Assembly: GCA_964415795.1 (NCBI GenBank)
Contig: CAYQBN010000015.1
Coordinates: 1 to 55,963 of the forward strand
Direction: 5' to 3'
Length of the DNA stretch: 55,963 bases
DNA from: CALITV01 sp964415795
Lineage (GTDB): Bacteria; UBP6; UBA1177; JAKLFG01
The translations under genes were made by a program, and so were the position numbers. The notes under the pieces are model-generated. The model worked only from the letters and a program-made list of their open reading frames with translations. It was not told the DNA's origin and did no database searches. Positions 43,394 to 51,549 of the stretch are shown in pieces; position 1 is the stretch's first letter, and the number at the start of each line of letters is the position of its first letter.

Positions 43394-44683
43394 ATGAAAC
43401 TTTCGGTTGCATGCAACTTTGATCCTGCCCTTATCGATGGACTGAAAGGGTATCCGGTGTATGAGGTCTATGGAAAACTCACGAGCGACTACTTTGGCGG
43501 CGGGCGTCCGTCGTTCTATCTACCGGAGGTCGATCGCAAGGGACTCGAGGCGTATGTGAAGAAATGCCATGCGGCGGGGATCGAGTTCAACTATCTTCTC
43601 AACGCCTCGGCGATGGGTAACAAGGAGTTCACGCGCGAGGGACAGCGGAACATCGAGGAGCTTCTCGAATGGCTCGATGCGATAGGCGTCGATTCGGTGA
43701 CGGTCGCGAATGTGTTCTTCTTGCGGCTCGTCAAAGCGCGTCATCCGCGCCTTAAGGTTCGCGTCTCGAGTCACCGCTACACCGACAACGCCCGCAAGGT
43801 CCGTTTCTGGGTCGAGAACGGCGCCGACTACATCGTCGTCTCGGAGGTCAACATCCACCGCGAGTTCAAGGTGCTCGAGGCGATGCGCAAGGCGGCAGGC
43901 GATGTGGAACTGCAACTCATCGTCAACAACTGGTGCCGGCAGGACTGCGCAATCGCCGGCAATCATGCGGTGAACCTCTCGAACGCCTCACAAAAGGGAT
44001 CGAAGGGGTTCCCGCTCGACTATTCCTCGATAATCTGCAACAACATTCGTCTCAACGATCCGGTCAACTATCTGCGCGCCAACTGGATCCGTCCCGAGGA
44101 TCTGCACATCTACGAGGACCTTGGGTACCACAACTTCAAGATCGTCGAGCGCAACACGCCGACCCAGATACTGCTCGAGCGGGTTCACGCCTATGCCAAC
44201 CGCCGCTATGACGGCAACTTGCTCGACCTTGTGCAGAACTACGCCTATCCCAAAGAAAAGATGGGAGAAAGAGGCAAGGACGCCTACTCGCTGCGAAGGA
44301 TGTTCAAGTACTTCATCAAGCCGCGTGCCGTCAATCTTTTCAAGTTCAAGAAGGTCATCGAGTTCGGTAAAACGGCGAGCGTTCTCTACCCGCGCGAAGG
44401 CGACAATCCGGTCTATATCGACAATCGGGCGCTCGACGGGTTCATCGACTTCTTCAAGAACTTCTCTTGTCAGGATGCGGTGTGCGAAGATTGCCGCTAC
44501 TGTCACCAGTGGGCCGAAAAGGTGGTCAAAATAGATCCGGTGTGGAAGGAGAAAATGCAGCGCATATACGCCGATCTTCTTGGCGAGCTCGACGGAGGCG
44601 AGTTCTTCGAGCCCTATCTCGTTACGGCGGCGAAGATGCTCCGTACACGATGGGGCCGCGCTACTGACGAAAAGCCGGCATGA
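43394..44683 (+). CDS. U32-family protein (candidate O2-independent hydroxylase)
   Basis: A 429-residue protein of the peptidase U32 superfamily. The N-terminal TIM-barrel-like part includes 'GIEFNYLLNASAMGNKEFT', 'DSVTVANVFFLRLVKARHP' and 'NGADYIVVSEVNIHREFK'. Members studied as UbiU/UbiV, RlhA and TrhP are Fe-S proteins for O2-independent hydroxylation with prephenate linkage; others were called collagenase-like proteases. Here Cys181, Cys185 and Cys215, plus Cys359, Cys364, Cys367 and Cys370 near the C-terminus, could hold one or two metal centres, but the spacing differs from UbiU/RlhA. GGAGG five bases before the ATG fixes the start. It overlaps the flavoprotein gene (ATGA). Function is inferred from family and context. 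Confidence 0.8.
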   Translation: MKLSVACNFDPALIDGLKGYPVYEVYGKLTSDYFGGGRPSFYLPEVDRKGLEAYVKKCHAAGIEFNYLLNASAMGNKEFTREGQRNIEELLEWLDAIGVDSVTVANVFFLRLVKARHPRLKVRVSSHRYTDNARKVRFWVENGADYIVVSEVNIHREFKVLEAMRKAAGDVELQLIVNNWCRQDCAIAGNHAVNLSNASQKGSKGFPLDYSSIICNNIRLNDPVNYLRANWIRPEDLHIYEDLGYHNFKIVERNTPTQILLERVHAYANRRYDGNLLDLVQNYAYPKEKMGERGKDAYSLRRMFKYFIKPRAVNLFKFKKVIEFGKTASVLYPREGDNPVYIDNRALDGFIDFFKNFSCQDAVCEDCRYCHQWAEKVVKIDPVWKEKMQRIYADLLGELDGGEFFEPYLVTAAKMLRTRWGRATDEKPA

Positions 44684-45771
44684 GTTCCGTTGCCGATATC
44701 GTCGTCGTCGGCGCTGGTCCGGCAGGGGCGATGGCGGCGCTCGAAGCGGCGCGTCGCGGGCTCTCGGTAGTGGTGTTCGAGAAGTCCGCGTGGCCGCGCC
44801 ATAAAACCTGTGGTGCCGGTATCTCTCCCACCGCGCGCCGTATCCTCCGTGAATCAGGTCTCTGGGAGAAAGTCCGTGTCGAGGCGTATCCCATCTATGG
44901 GCTCCGTCTTGTTGCCCCGTCGGGAAGGGAGGCTCTTCTGGCCGGTGCCGAGAGCGCGCATGTGCTTGAACGATCGCGGTTTGACGCGCTCCTTGTCGAA
45001 TCGGCAATTGCGGCGGGGGCGCAATTTTTGCCGCAGACACCGGTCACCGCTCTCGAGATGGCAGGTGATGTCGTTACCGGTGTCGTGACGCCCAGTGGTG
45101 TCTTTTCTGCCCGTGCCGTCATCGTTGCCGGGGGCGCAAACTGCAAGTTGGCGCGAAACAGAACGGCACAGACCCTTCAGTCGGCAATGGCGTGGTACGA
45201 AGAGGTACCATTTACTCCCGGCATCATGGAGATGATCTACGATAAGGCGATCTATCCACACTACCTTTGGCTGTTCCCGGAGACATCAAATCGGGTAAAC
45301 ATCGGTTTGTGCCTCCCTGCGGAACGACGAGACCGGCCGATATCGTTGCTTTTTGAGGAGATGATTTCCCGTTACTTCGGGGAACGTGTGAAGAGGGGGC
45401 GCCGCGTCAAGGGGATACTCGGTCATCCGATCGTCGTCTCGAAGCAGGTATCGGTTCCGGCGCGTCCCGGTCTATTGTTTGTCGGAGAAGCGGCGGCGCT
45501 CGTCAATCCGGCGACGGGGGAGGGGATATCGTTCGCCATGGAGAGTGGGCGGATGGCGATAGCGGTGATTGCCGAGGCGTGGGAGAAAGAAAAGGATCAC
45601 CGCTGGATCGCCGCGACCTATCAGAAGCGGCTTGCGCGGTCCTTCGATCGCCGTTTCGGCGCGGCGGCGTTTTTCTGCCGCCATGTGCGCACTTTTGTCG
45701 AGTCGGCGACATGGATCGGATCCTCGCGTCTCATGCGCGCGCTCACTGCACGGGCGATGGCCAAATTGTGA
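44680..45771 (+). CDS. Geranylgeranyl-reductase-family FAD flavoprotein
   Basis: A 363-residue flavoprotein of the GGR family (archaeal and plant geranylgeranyl reductases, which hydrogenate isoprenoid double bonds). The FAD motif VVVGAGPAGAMAALEAARRG (8-27) is followed by PRHKTCGAGISPTA, typical of this family, and GEAAALVNPATGEGISFAMESG near 270-290. Squalene epoxidases share the fold but have a different N-terminal signature (GELLQPGG-like), not seen here. It could reduce or, less likely, oxygenate a triterpenoid made in the same operon. Coupled to the U32 gene by ATGA and 8 bp ahead of the cyclase. Confidence 0.85.
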   Translation: MSSVADIVVVGAGPAGAMAALEAARRGLSVVVFEKSAWPRHKTCGAGISPTARRILRESGLWEKVRVEAYPIYGLRLVAPSGREALLAGAESAHVLERSRFDALLVESAIAAGAQFLPQTPVTALEMAGDVVTGVVTPSGVFSARAVIVAGGANCKLARNRTAQTLQSAMAWYEEVPFTPGIMEMIYDKAIYPHYLWLFPETSNRVNIGLCLPAERRDRPISLLFEEMISRYFGERVKRGRRVKGILGHPIVVSKQVSVPARPGLLFVGEAAALVNPATGEGISFAMESGRMAIAVIAEAWEKEKDHRWIAATYQKRLARSFDRRFGAAAFFCRHVRTFVESATWIGSSRLMRALTARAMAKL

Positions 45772-45779
45772 GGAGGACC

Positions 45780-47720
45780 ATGGGTACCCTGTTACCGGAG
45801 CGACTCGATAATGCCATAGCGGCGGCGCGGGACCACCTTCTTTCCTGTCAGCGTCCCGATGGGTCGTGGTGCGGCGAATACGGTGGCCCGATGTTCCTTC
45901 TTCCGAACTATGTGATAGCCCACTATGTCGCCGGCCGCACGATCTCCGCCGAAAAGACCGAAAGGATGGTGCGCTACCTTTTCTCGACGCAAAATGACGA
46001 CGGTTCGATAGGCCTTTACGACGGAGGACCGGGCTGTCTCTTCACGACGGCGATATCCTATGTCGCGCTCCGCATCCTCGGCATCCCGCCGCACGAGGAA
46101 CGATTGCGAACGATGCGTCGCTGGATCCATTCGCAGGGAACGCCGCTCGGAGCGGCGAACTGGGGCAAATTCATGCTCGCCTTTCTCGGTCTTTATCGCT
46201 ACGAGGGGCTGAATCCGGTCCTGCCGGAACTGTGGCTTTTGCCATATGCTCTGCCGGTCCATCCGGGACGGCTCTGGTGTCATACACGGCAGGTCTATCT
46301 GCCGCTTTCGTGGCTCTACGCGAAGCGGGCCTGCATTGAACCGGCGCCGCTCATCGAAGCGTTGCGCCGGGAACTCTACGATCGCCCCTACGAGACGATA
46401 GACTTCGCGGCATACCGTGACACCGTCGCATCGTGCGACGATCTCTATCCTTTTACCCCACTCATGCGGACGGTGAATATGCTCCAGAACGCCTACGAAG
46501 CGCAACCGTTCAAACCGCTGCGTGATCGCGCGTGCAGGGAGGTGCTCCGACACATCCGCTACGAGGACGAAGTGACAAACTGGGTGGCGCTCGGGCCGGT
46601 GAACCGGGCGCTCAACGCCATAGTGTACCATTTCAATGTGCCGGCAGGCGAAGAGGAGCAGAAGGCATTTGCGGCGATGGAGCAGTATCTCTGTGAAACG
46701 CCGCGCGGCATTCACATGGACGGCTACTCGTCGACGGCGCTCTGGGACACGGTGTTCGCGGTTCAGACGCTCCTCGAAGTGGGTGATGCCCCGCAGGATG
46801 CATTGCGCAGGGCCTACGATTTCATCCGTGACAACCAGATACGGCGGGAAATGTCGGAGCGGGAAAGGTTCTACCGTTCGCAAGCGCTCGGCGGGTGGCC
46901 GTTCGGCGACGCGAAGAGCGGTTGGCCGGTGACCGACTGCACCGCCGAAGGGCTCCGCTGCGCGTTGGTCCTCGCTCCGTTCGCCGAAAAAGGCATTGCG
47001 CCGGAACTCCTTGACGAAAGCGTGACACTTCTGCTTTCCTACCAGAATGACGACGGCGGCTGGTCGAGTTACGAGGAACAGCGCGGCCCGAAATGGCTCG
47101 AACAACTCAATCCCTCGAATGTGTTCGGCGACATCATGGTCGAGCATTCGTATGTGGAGTGTTCTTCTGCGGTGATGCGTGGACTCACCGCGTACCGTGA
47201 ACATTTCCCCGAAAAGTTCTCCCGTGACATCCGACGAGCCCTCACGCGCGGAGAGGCTTTTCTCAGAAGGATGCAGGGAACGGATGGGTCATTCTATGGT
47301 TCGTGGGCGGTCTGCTACACCTACGGTGCCTGGTTCGGTGTCGAAGGATTGCGGTCGATCGGCGCGACGCCCGAGGATCCGGCCATCCAGCGGGCGGCAG
47401 AGTTCCTCATTGCGCACCAGAATCGCGACGGCGGATGGGGTGAAGCGCCAGCGAGTTGCCTCAAGAAACGGTATGTCTCCGATGAGAGCCACTGTGTTCA
47501 AACAGCGTGGGCGCTCCTTGCGCTTTGCGAAGCGGGCAAGGCGAAGAGCGATGCGGTTCAACGGGGTGTCGCGTTCCTTCTTGCGCGTCAACAGCCCGAT
47601 GGTAGTTGGCCGAAAGAACGGATGGTCGGCGTATTCAATCAGTCAGTGCTCATCGATTATGACACCTACCGCCACTACTTTCCGCTTTGGGCGCTCGCGA
47701 GATGGCGGAAGTCTCTTTAA
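45780..47720 (+). CDS. Oxidosqualene-cyclase-type triterpene cyclase
   Basis: A 646-residue terpene cyclase with many QW-type repeats. The initiating motif is DCTAE (Asp386 to Glu390) in GWPVTDCTAEG, the oxidosqualene cyclase form; squalene-hopene cyclases have DxDD instead. The two Asp-supporting cysteines of lanosterol synthase have counterparts (Cys387 and Cys512 in GSWAVCYTYG). LWCHTRQVYLPLSWLY (165-180) matches the Trp230/His232/Tyr237 region of the human enzyme. NPSNVFGDIMVEHSYVEC and GVFNQSVLIDY also match OSCs. By manual alignment Tyr316 is cycloartenol-synthase-like and Val384 is lanosterol-synthase-like, so the product is open. The N-terminus is about 80 residues shorter than in eukaryotes. 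GAGGAGG ribosome site; the last gene of the operon. Confidence 0.92.
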   Translation: MGTLLPERLDNAIAAARDHLLSCQRPDGSWCGEYGGPMFLLPNYVIAHYVAGRTISAEKTERMVRYLFSTQNDDGSIGLYDGGPGCLFTTAISYVALRILGIPPHEERLRTMRRWIHSQGTPLGAANWGKFMLAFLGLYRYEGLNPVLPELWLLPYALPVHPGRLWCHTRQVYLPLSWLYAKRACIEPAPLIEALRRELYDRPYETIDFAAYRDTVASCDDLYPFTPLMRTVNMLQNAYEAQPFKPLRDRACREVLRHIRYEDEVTNWVALGPVNRALNAIVYHFNVPAGEEEQKAFAAMEQYLCETPRGIHMDGYSSTALWDTVFAVQTLLEVGDAPQDALRRAYDFIRDNQIRREMSERERFYRSQALGGWPFGDAKSGWPVTDCTAEGLRCALVLAPFAEKGIAPELLDESVTLLLSYQNDDGGWSSYEEQRGPKWLEQLNPSNVFGDIMVEHSYVECSSAVMRGLTAYREHFPEKFSRDIRRALTRGEAFLRRMQGTDGSFYGSWAVCYTYGAWFGVEGLRSIGATPEDPAIQRAAEFLIAHQNRDGGWGEAPASCLKKRYVSDESHCVQTAWALLALCEAGKAKSDAVQRGVAFLLARQQPDGSWPKERMVGVFNQSVLIDYDTYRHYFPLWALARWRKSL

Positions 47721-48343
47721 ACGATCGCGTCGAACAGTTTTTGGTAGTGCTGGTGCGTCTTCTCGAGTTCCTCGGCGCGAAACGGGTCGAAGAGTTTCGC
47801 CTCGGAGAATCGGTCCTTTTTGAGCAGAAGTATCGAGATGAGGAAGAGCAGATAGGGTGCCTTCTGATATGCCGCGGTCTCGGTGGCCATCGTGCGGACC
47901 TGTTTGAAGAACTTCTTATGGCGAAGAGAAACGACGAACGAGGCTTTTGACTGGACGAGCCGCGCCTTGTCGCCGTCACGATAGAAAAGCGACAGTATCA
48001 TCTCGCGGCGATCGAACCATGCAAGGTCTCCCGGCACATCCTCCTCGAGAAGCATCGGTTCTTCCGAGAGCCAATCGAAGCCTTTATAGCGGTTGAAAAG
48101 CGAGGGTATGTAGAGCAGGATCGTTGCCCTGTCAAGCGAGCGTCGTGCCGCCGCGGTAGAGCCGTCGGATGCGGAAACGACATGATACAAGAAAAAGAGG
48201 TTGAAGAACTCCTGCCAGCGATTGAAGTTCGCGAAGTCTTCGCCGGTGAAGTAGAATGCGTCCTTCTTGAAGGCACGAAGGCGCGCTTCCTCGTCGGCGG
48301 AGAGTGCCGAAAGGACGACGGTATTTTGCGATAGTTTGCTCAT
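47717..48343 (-). CDS. Hypothetical protein in the pyrimidine operon
   Basis: A 208-residue soluble, mostly helical protein with no family I recognise and no conserved catalytic motif. It is rich in aromatic residues ('FANFNRWQEFFNLFFLYHVV', 'YQKAPYLLFLISILLLKK'). It starts 11 bp after the pyrC stop on the same strand, so it is probably the last gene of that operon. Its stop overlaps the cyclase stop by 3 bp in convergent orientation. Confidence 0.72.
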   Translation of the reverse strand: MSKLSQNTVVLSALSADEEARLRAFKKDAFYFTGEDFANFNRWQEFFNLFFLYHVVSASDGSTAAARRSLDRATILLYIPSLFNRYKGFDWLSEEPMLLEEDVPGDLAWFDRREMILSLFYRDGDKARLVQSKASFVVSLRHKKFFKQVRTMATETAAYQKAPYLLFLISILLLKKDRFSEAKLFDPFRAEELEKTHQHYQKLFDAIV

Positions 48344-48354
48344 GAGGGTGTTCT

Positions 48355-49635
48355 TCAGTAGAGGCGCGTGTAGATCGTTTTACCGGCGACGATCGTGCGC
48401 AGGACGGCCCCTTTGACATGGAAGCCGTGGAAGGGCGTATTGCGCCCCTTTGAAAGGAACATGTTCTTATCTATCGTCCATGAGTAAGAAGGGTCGATGA
48501 GAGTGATGTCGGCGCGTCCTCCTTCGGCAAGGGTTCCTCCTTCAATGCCGAAGATGCGATAGCCGGCCGTAAAGAGTTCCACGAATCGTTCGAATGAGAT
48601 GTGGTTCTCGTGTACGAACTTAAGAGTCAACGCCACCGCCGTTTCCAGACCCACCATGCCCGATGCCGCGGCGTTGAACTCGAGATTCTTGTCGCGTTCG
48701 TGATGAGGCGCGTGGTCGGTCGCTATGGCGTCTATGGTGCCGTTCTTCAGCGCCTCGAGCACCGCGCGGCGGTCTTCTTCGGAACGGAGCGGGGGATTCA
48801 CCTTGGTATTGGGGTCATAGGAGCCGAGCGCTTCGTCGGTGAGGAGCAGATAATGCGGAGCCGTTTCGGCGGTTACCTTGACCCCGCGCGCCTTGAAGAA
48901 AGCGATGATGTCGCATGCCGCCTTGGTCGAGACGTGGCAGATATGGATCGGAAGCCCCAGATATTCGGCCATGAGGCATTCACGCGCCACCGACAGCGCT
49001 TCGCCGACCGCCGGGATGCCGGGAAGGCCATAGAGCGTCGAGAAGTATCCTTCGTTCATTTGGCCGCCGCGAGAGAGGTAAAGATCCTCTGCATGGGCCG
49101 CGTAGGTGAGGCCGAATGTCGCGGCATACTGCATGACGCGCAGAAGCAGGGAGGAATCCTGTATCGGTTTTCCGTCGTCGGAAACGGCTATGGCTCCCCC
49201 TTCTTTGAGTTCTCCGATAGGTGCTATCGTCTCGCCCTTTTGTCCTTTGGTCGCTGCGCCGATGGGAAAAAGCCGCACACCGTTTCCCTGTTTGTGAGCC
49301 TTCTTTTTTTGATATTCGATGGTGCCGATGTTGTCGCAAACCGGGCTCGTGTTGGGCATCGTGCATACTGCGGTGAATCCGCCGGCCGCCGCGGCGTTGA
49401 GGCCCGAAACGATATCCTCCTTATACTCAAAACCCGGGTCGCGGAAATGGACATGCATATCGATGAGGCCGGGAGCGGCGATCATGCCGCGCGCGTCGAG
49501 TACCTCATCAACACCGTCGGTCCTGATCTCGACTGGCGCCATCTTGGCGATCCGGTCGTTCTCGATGAGCAGGGAACCGGTGAATGATTTCCCGGTCCCG
49601 GGGCATATGGTTGCGTTCTTGATGAGCAGTTTCAT
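48355..49635 (-). CDS. pyrC: Dihydroorotase
   Basis: A 426-residue zinc-dependent amidohydrolase that closes carbamoyl-aspartate to dihydroorotate in pyrimidine synthesis. The metal motif is DMHVHFRDPG with His61 and His63. 'VCTMPNTSPVCDN', 'HICHVSTKAACDII' and 'ATDHAPHHERDKNLEF' complete the class I pattern. Length is normal. The start overlaps the pyrB stop (ATGA at 49632-49635), so translation is coupled. Dihydroorotase class I often complexes with PyrB. Confidence 0.96.
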   Translation of the reverse strand: MKLLIKNATICPGTGKSFTGSLLIENDRIAKMAPVEIRTDGVDEVLDARGMIAAPGLIDMHVHFRDPGFEYKEDIVSGLNAAAAGGFTAVCTMPNTSPVCDNIGTIEYQKKKAHKQGNGVRLFPIGAATKGQKGETIAPIGELKEGGAIAVSDDGKPIQDSSLLLRVMQYAATFGLTYAAHAEDLYLSRGGQMNEGYFSTLYGLPGIPAVGEALSVARECLMAEYLGLPIHICHVSTKAACDIIAFFKARGVKVTAETAPHYLLLTDEALGSYDPNTKVNPPLRSEEDRRAVLEALKNGTIDAIATDHAPHHERDKNLEFNAAASGMVGLETAVALTLKFVHENHISFERFVELFTAGYRIFGIEGGTLAEGGRADITLIDPSYSWTIDKNMFLSKGRNTPFHGFHVKGAVLRTIVAGKTIYTRLY

Positions 49636-50546
49636 GCGTTCGACCCTCCAAGAAGAAGATAGAGTACCGCCATGCGTACGGCGACGCCGTTCGCCACCTG
49701 TTCGAGTATGACCGAGCGATCTCCATCCATGATGTTGTCCTCGATCTCGACGCCGCGGTTCGCAGGCCCCGGATGCATGACGATCGCGTCGGGACGGGCA
49801 TGCGAGAGCAGTTCATCGTCAAGGCAGAAGAAGCGTGCGTACTCGCGTCGGTCGGGGTAGAGAAGCCCGCTTTCGCGTTCTTCCTGAATGCGGAGCATCA
49901 TGACCACATCGGCCTCCTTGACCGCCTCTTTCGGGTCGTAGGTCACCGTGACGCCGAGTTTCTCGACGCCGCGCGGGATCATGGTCGCCGGGCCCGCAAG
50001 AAAAACATGGCTACCGGTCTTGGTGAGTAGATGGATGTTGGAACGGGCGACCCGGCTGTGGGCGATGTCGCCGAGAAGCGCCACCTTGAGACTGTCGAGG
50101 CGGCCTTTCTTTTTCCTGATGGTGTACGCGTCGAGAAGCGCTTGAGTCGGGTGTTCGTGAAAACCATCGCCCGCATTGATGATCGAACAGTTCATGATCT
50201 GAGCGAGCATGTGCGGTGTCCCCGAAACGGCGTGACGAATGACGAGGCAGTCGGGAGACATCGCCTGCAAGTTGAGCGCCGTGTCTGCGAGCGTCTCTCC
50301 TTTGGTGATGGCGCTTCCGGCCACCGCGATGTTGTAAGTGTCTGCAGAGAGACGCTTTTCGGCAACCTCGAAGGACATACGGGTTCGCGTCGAGGGTTCG
50401 GCGAAGAAGTTGATGACCGATACTCCTTTGAGGGTCGGTACCTTTTTTATTTGCCGCTGGTTGATCTCCTCGAAGGTAACCGCCGTCTCGAGGATCTGCA
50501 TGATCTGGTCACGGTTGAGGTTTTCGATGCCGAGAAGATGTTTCAT
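49632..50546 (-). CDS. pyrB: Aspartate carbamoyltransferase catalytic subunit
   Basis: A 304-residue catalytic chain that joins carbamoyl phosphate and aspartate. The carbamoyl-phosphate site STRTR is at 52-56 (EPSTRTRMSFE), and 'HPTQALLDAYT' and 'GDIAHSRVARSN' are family signatures. It starts 24 bp after pyrR and overlaps pyrC. No pyrI regulatory chain is nearby. Confidence 0.96.
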   Translation of the reverse strand: MKHLLGIENLNRDQIMQILETAVTFEEINQRQIKKVPTLKGVSVINFFAEPSTRTRMSFEVAEKRLSADTYNIAVAGSAITKGETLADTALNLQAMSPDCLVIRHAVSGTPHMLAQIMNCSIINAGDGFHEHPTQALLDAYTIRKKKGRLDSLKVALLGDIAHSRVARSNIHLLTKTGSHVFLAGPATMIPRGVEKLGVTVTYDPKEAVKEADVVMMLRIQEERESGLLYPDRREYARFFCLDDELLSHARPDAIVMHPGPANRGVEIEDNIMDGDRSVILEQVANGVAVRMAVLYLLLGGSNA

Positions 50547-50570
50547 GATGATTATGCTCCATTGAACCGG

Positions 50571-51122
50571 TTACTTTTCGCCGATGACCACCTTGTCTTC
50601 TCCGTCTATTTCGGAAAGATAGACGGCAACCGCCTCGTTCTCGGTGGTTTGGACCGTTTTCCCGACGAAGTCGGGCTGTATCGGCAATTCGCGGTGACCA
50701 CGGTCTATGAGGACAGCGTACATGATGCTCGCCGGGCGTCCGTAATCCATGAGAGCATCTATTGCGGCGCGTACCGTGCGTCCGGTGTAAGCAACATCGT
50801 CCACGAGGACAATGTTGGCATTATCCACATCGAAGTTGAGGTTTGATGGACCGACTTCCGGGCTTGCGAGACTCTTGAAAAAATCGTCGCGATAGAGCGC
50901 TATGTCTATTGTTCCCGATGAGACCGTTACCTTCTCGATCTCCGCTATTTTTTTGATGATCCGCTCTGCGATCGGCACGCCACGGGTACGAATGCCAACG
51001 ATGGCAACATTCTTCTTCGCGCTTACCCGTTCGATGATCTCGTGCGTCATGCGGTTAAGCGTCTTTTCCATCTCCGCGGCGCTCATGATGACCTTGGTGA
51101 TTTTGAGTCCTTTACGTTTCAT
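50571..51122 (-). CDS. pyrR: PyrR bifunctional regulator / uracil phosphoribosyltransferase
   Basis: A 183-residue PyrR protein. The PRPP-binding motif is IVLVDDVAYTGRTVRAA with Asp108-Asp109, and 'AIVGIRTRGVPIAERI' lies near the N-terminus. PyrR binds pyr leader RNA in some bacteria to cause attenuation and also makes UMP from uracil. Here the operon leader is only about 20-30 nt and the gap before pyrB is 24 bp, too short for a standard PyrR attenuator, so the regulatory role is unclear. Confidence 0.93.
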   Translation of the reverse strand: MKRKGLKITKVIMSAAEMEKTLNRMTHEIIERVSAKKNVAIVGIRTRGVPIAERIIKKIAEIEKVTVSSGTIDIALYRDDFFKSLASPEVGPSNLNFDVDNANIVLVDDVAYTGRTVRAAIDALMDYGRPASIMYAVLIDRGHRELPIQPDFVGKTVQTTENEAVAVYLSEIDGEDKVVIGEK

Positions 51123-51139
51123 GCCCTACTCCGTTCGTC

Positions 51140-51493
51140 TCAAAGGTATTTGCTGACCTCTTCTCTTTTCGACACCTCGATCTTCATACGATAAGTGTGA
51201 AGTACTTTGCCTAAGATCTCCACTTTGGCGTCGTATTCGCACCGGACGTTCATCACCTTCCGGTCATCGAGAAAGACATAGCAGTCTTGTCCCGTCTTCT
51301 TGATGCCCATCTCGCCAAAGGCCTCGGTAATGAGTTGCCGGGTTTGGTCTTCTCCTCGCTTGATACCGGCGGTCGCTGCCCTTTCGACCTCTTTTACGAA
51401 CCAATACTTGTCCCAATATGGCTCGACGAACTTCCATCCCACCCAGACCGCGATGAGCATGAGAAGAATTTTGATGATATCGCTCGTTTTCAT
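51140..51493 (-). CDS. Small single-pass membrane protein at the head of the pyr operon
   Basis: A 117-residue protein with an N-terminal membrane anchor (IIKILLMLIAVWVGWKFV, about 6-23) and a small soluble domain of alternating charged and hydrophobic residues. No family recognised. GGGAGG precedes the ATG at 51493, and a promoter lies just upstream. It starts the operon that continues pyrR, pyrB, pyrC and a hypothetical gene; it may share only the promoter with them. Confidence 0.75.
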   Translation of the reverse strand: MKTSDIIKILLMLIAVWVGWKFVEPYWDKYWFVKEVERAATAGIKRGEDQTRQLITEAFGEMGIKKTGQDCYVFLDDRKVMNVRCEYDAKVEILGKVLHTYRMKIEVSKREEVSKYL

Positions 51494-51520
51494 GGTATCC
51501 TCCCGATTCAAGACCACCCC

Positions 51521-51549
51521 TTTCTAGCAAAAACGCTAGGCCAAGTCAA
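51521..51549 (-). promoter_or_regulatory. Promoter of the pyrimidine operon with overlapping palindrome
   Basis: Minus strand TTGACT (51544-51549), a 17-bp spacer and TAGAAA (51521-51526). The inverted repeat CTAGC-N6-GCTAG (51524-51539) covers the -10 and spacer and could bind a repressor. Confidence 0.5.

Noticed and set aside
45780..47720. Calling the cyclase squalene-hopene cyclase (shc)
   Set aside because: The DxDD motif is absent and several oxidosqualene-cyclase blocks are present.
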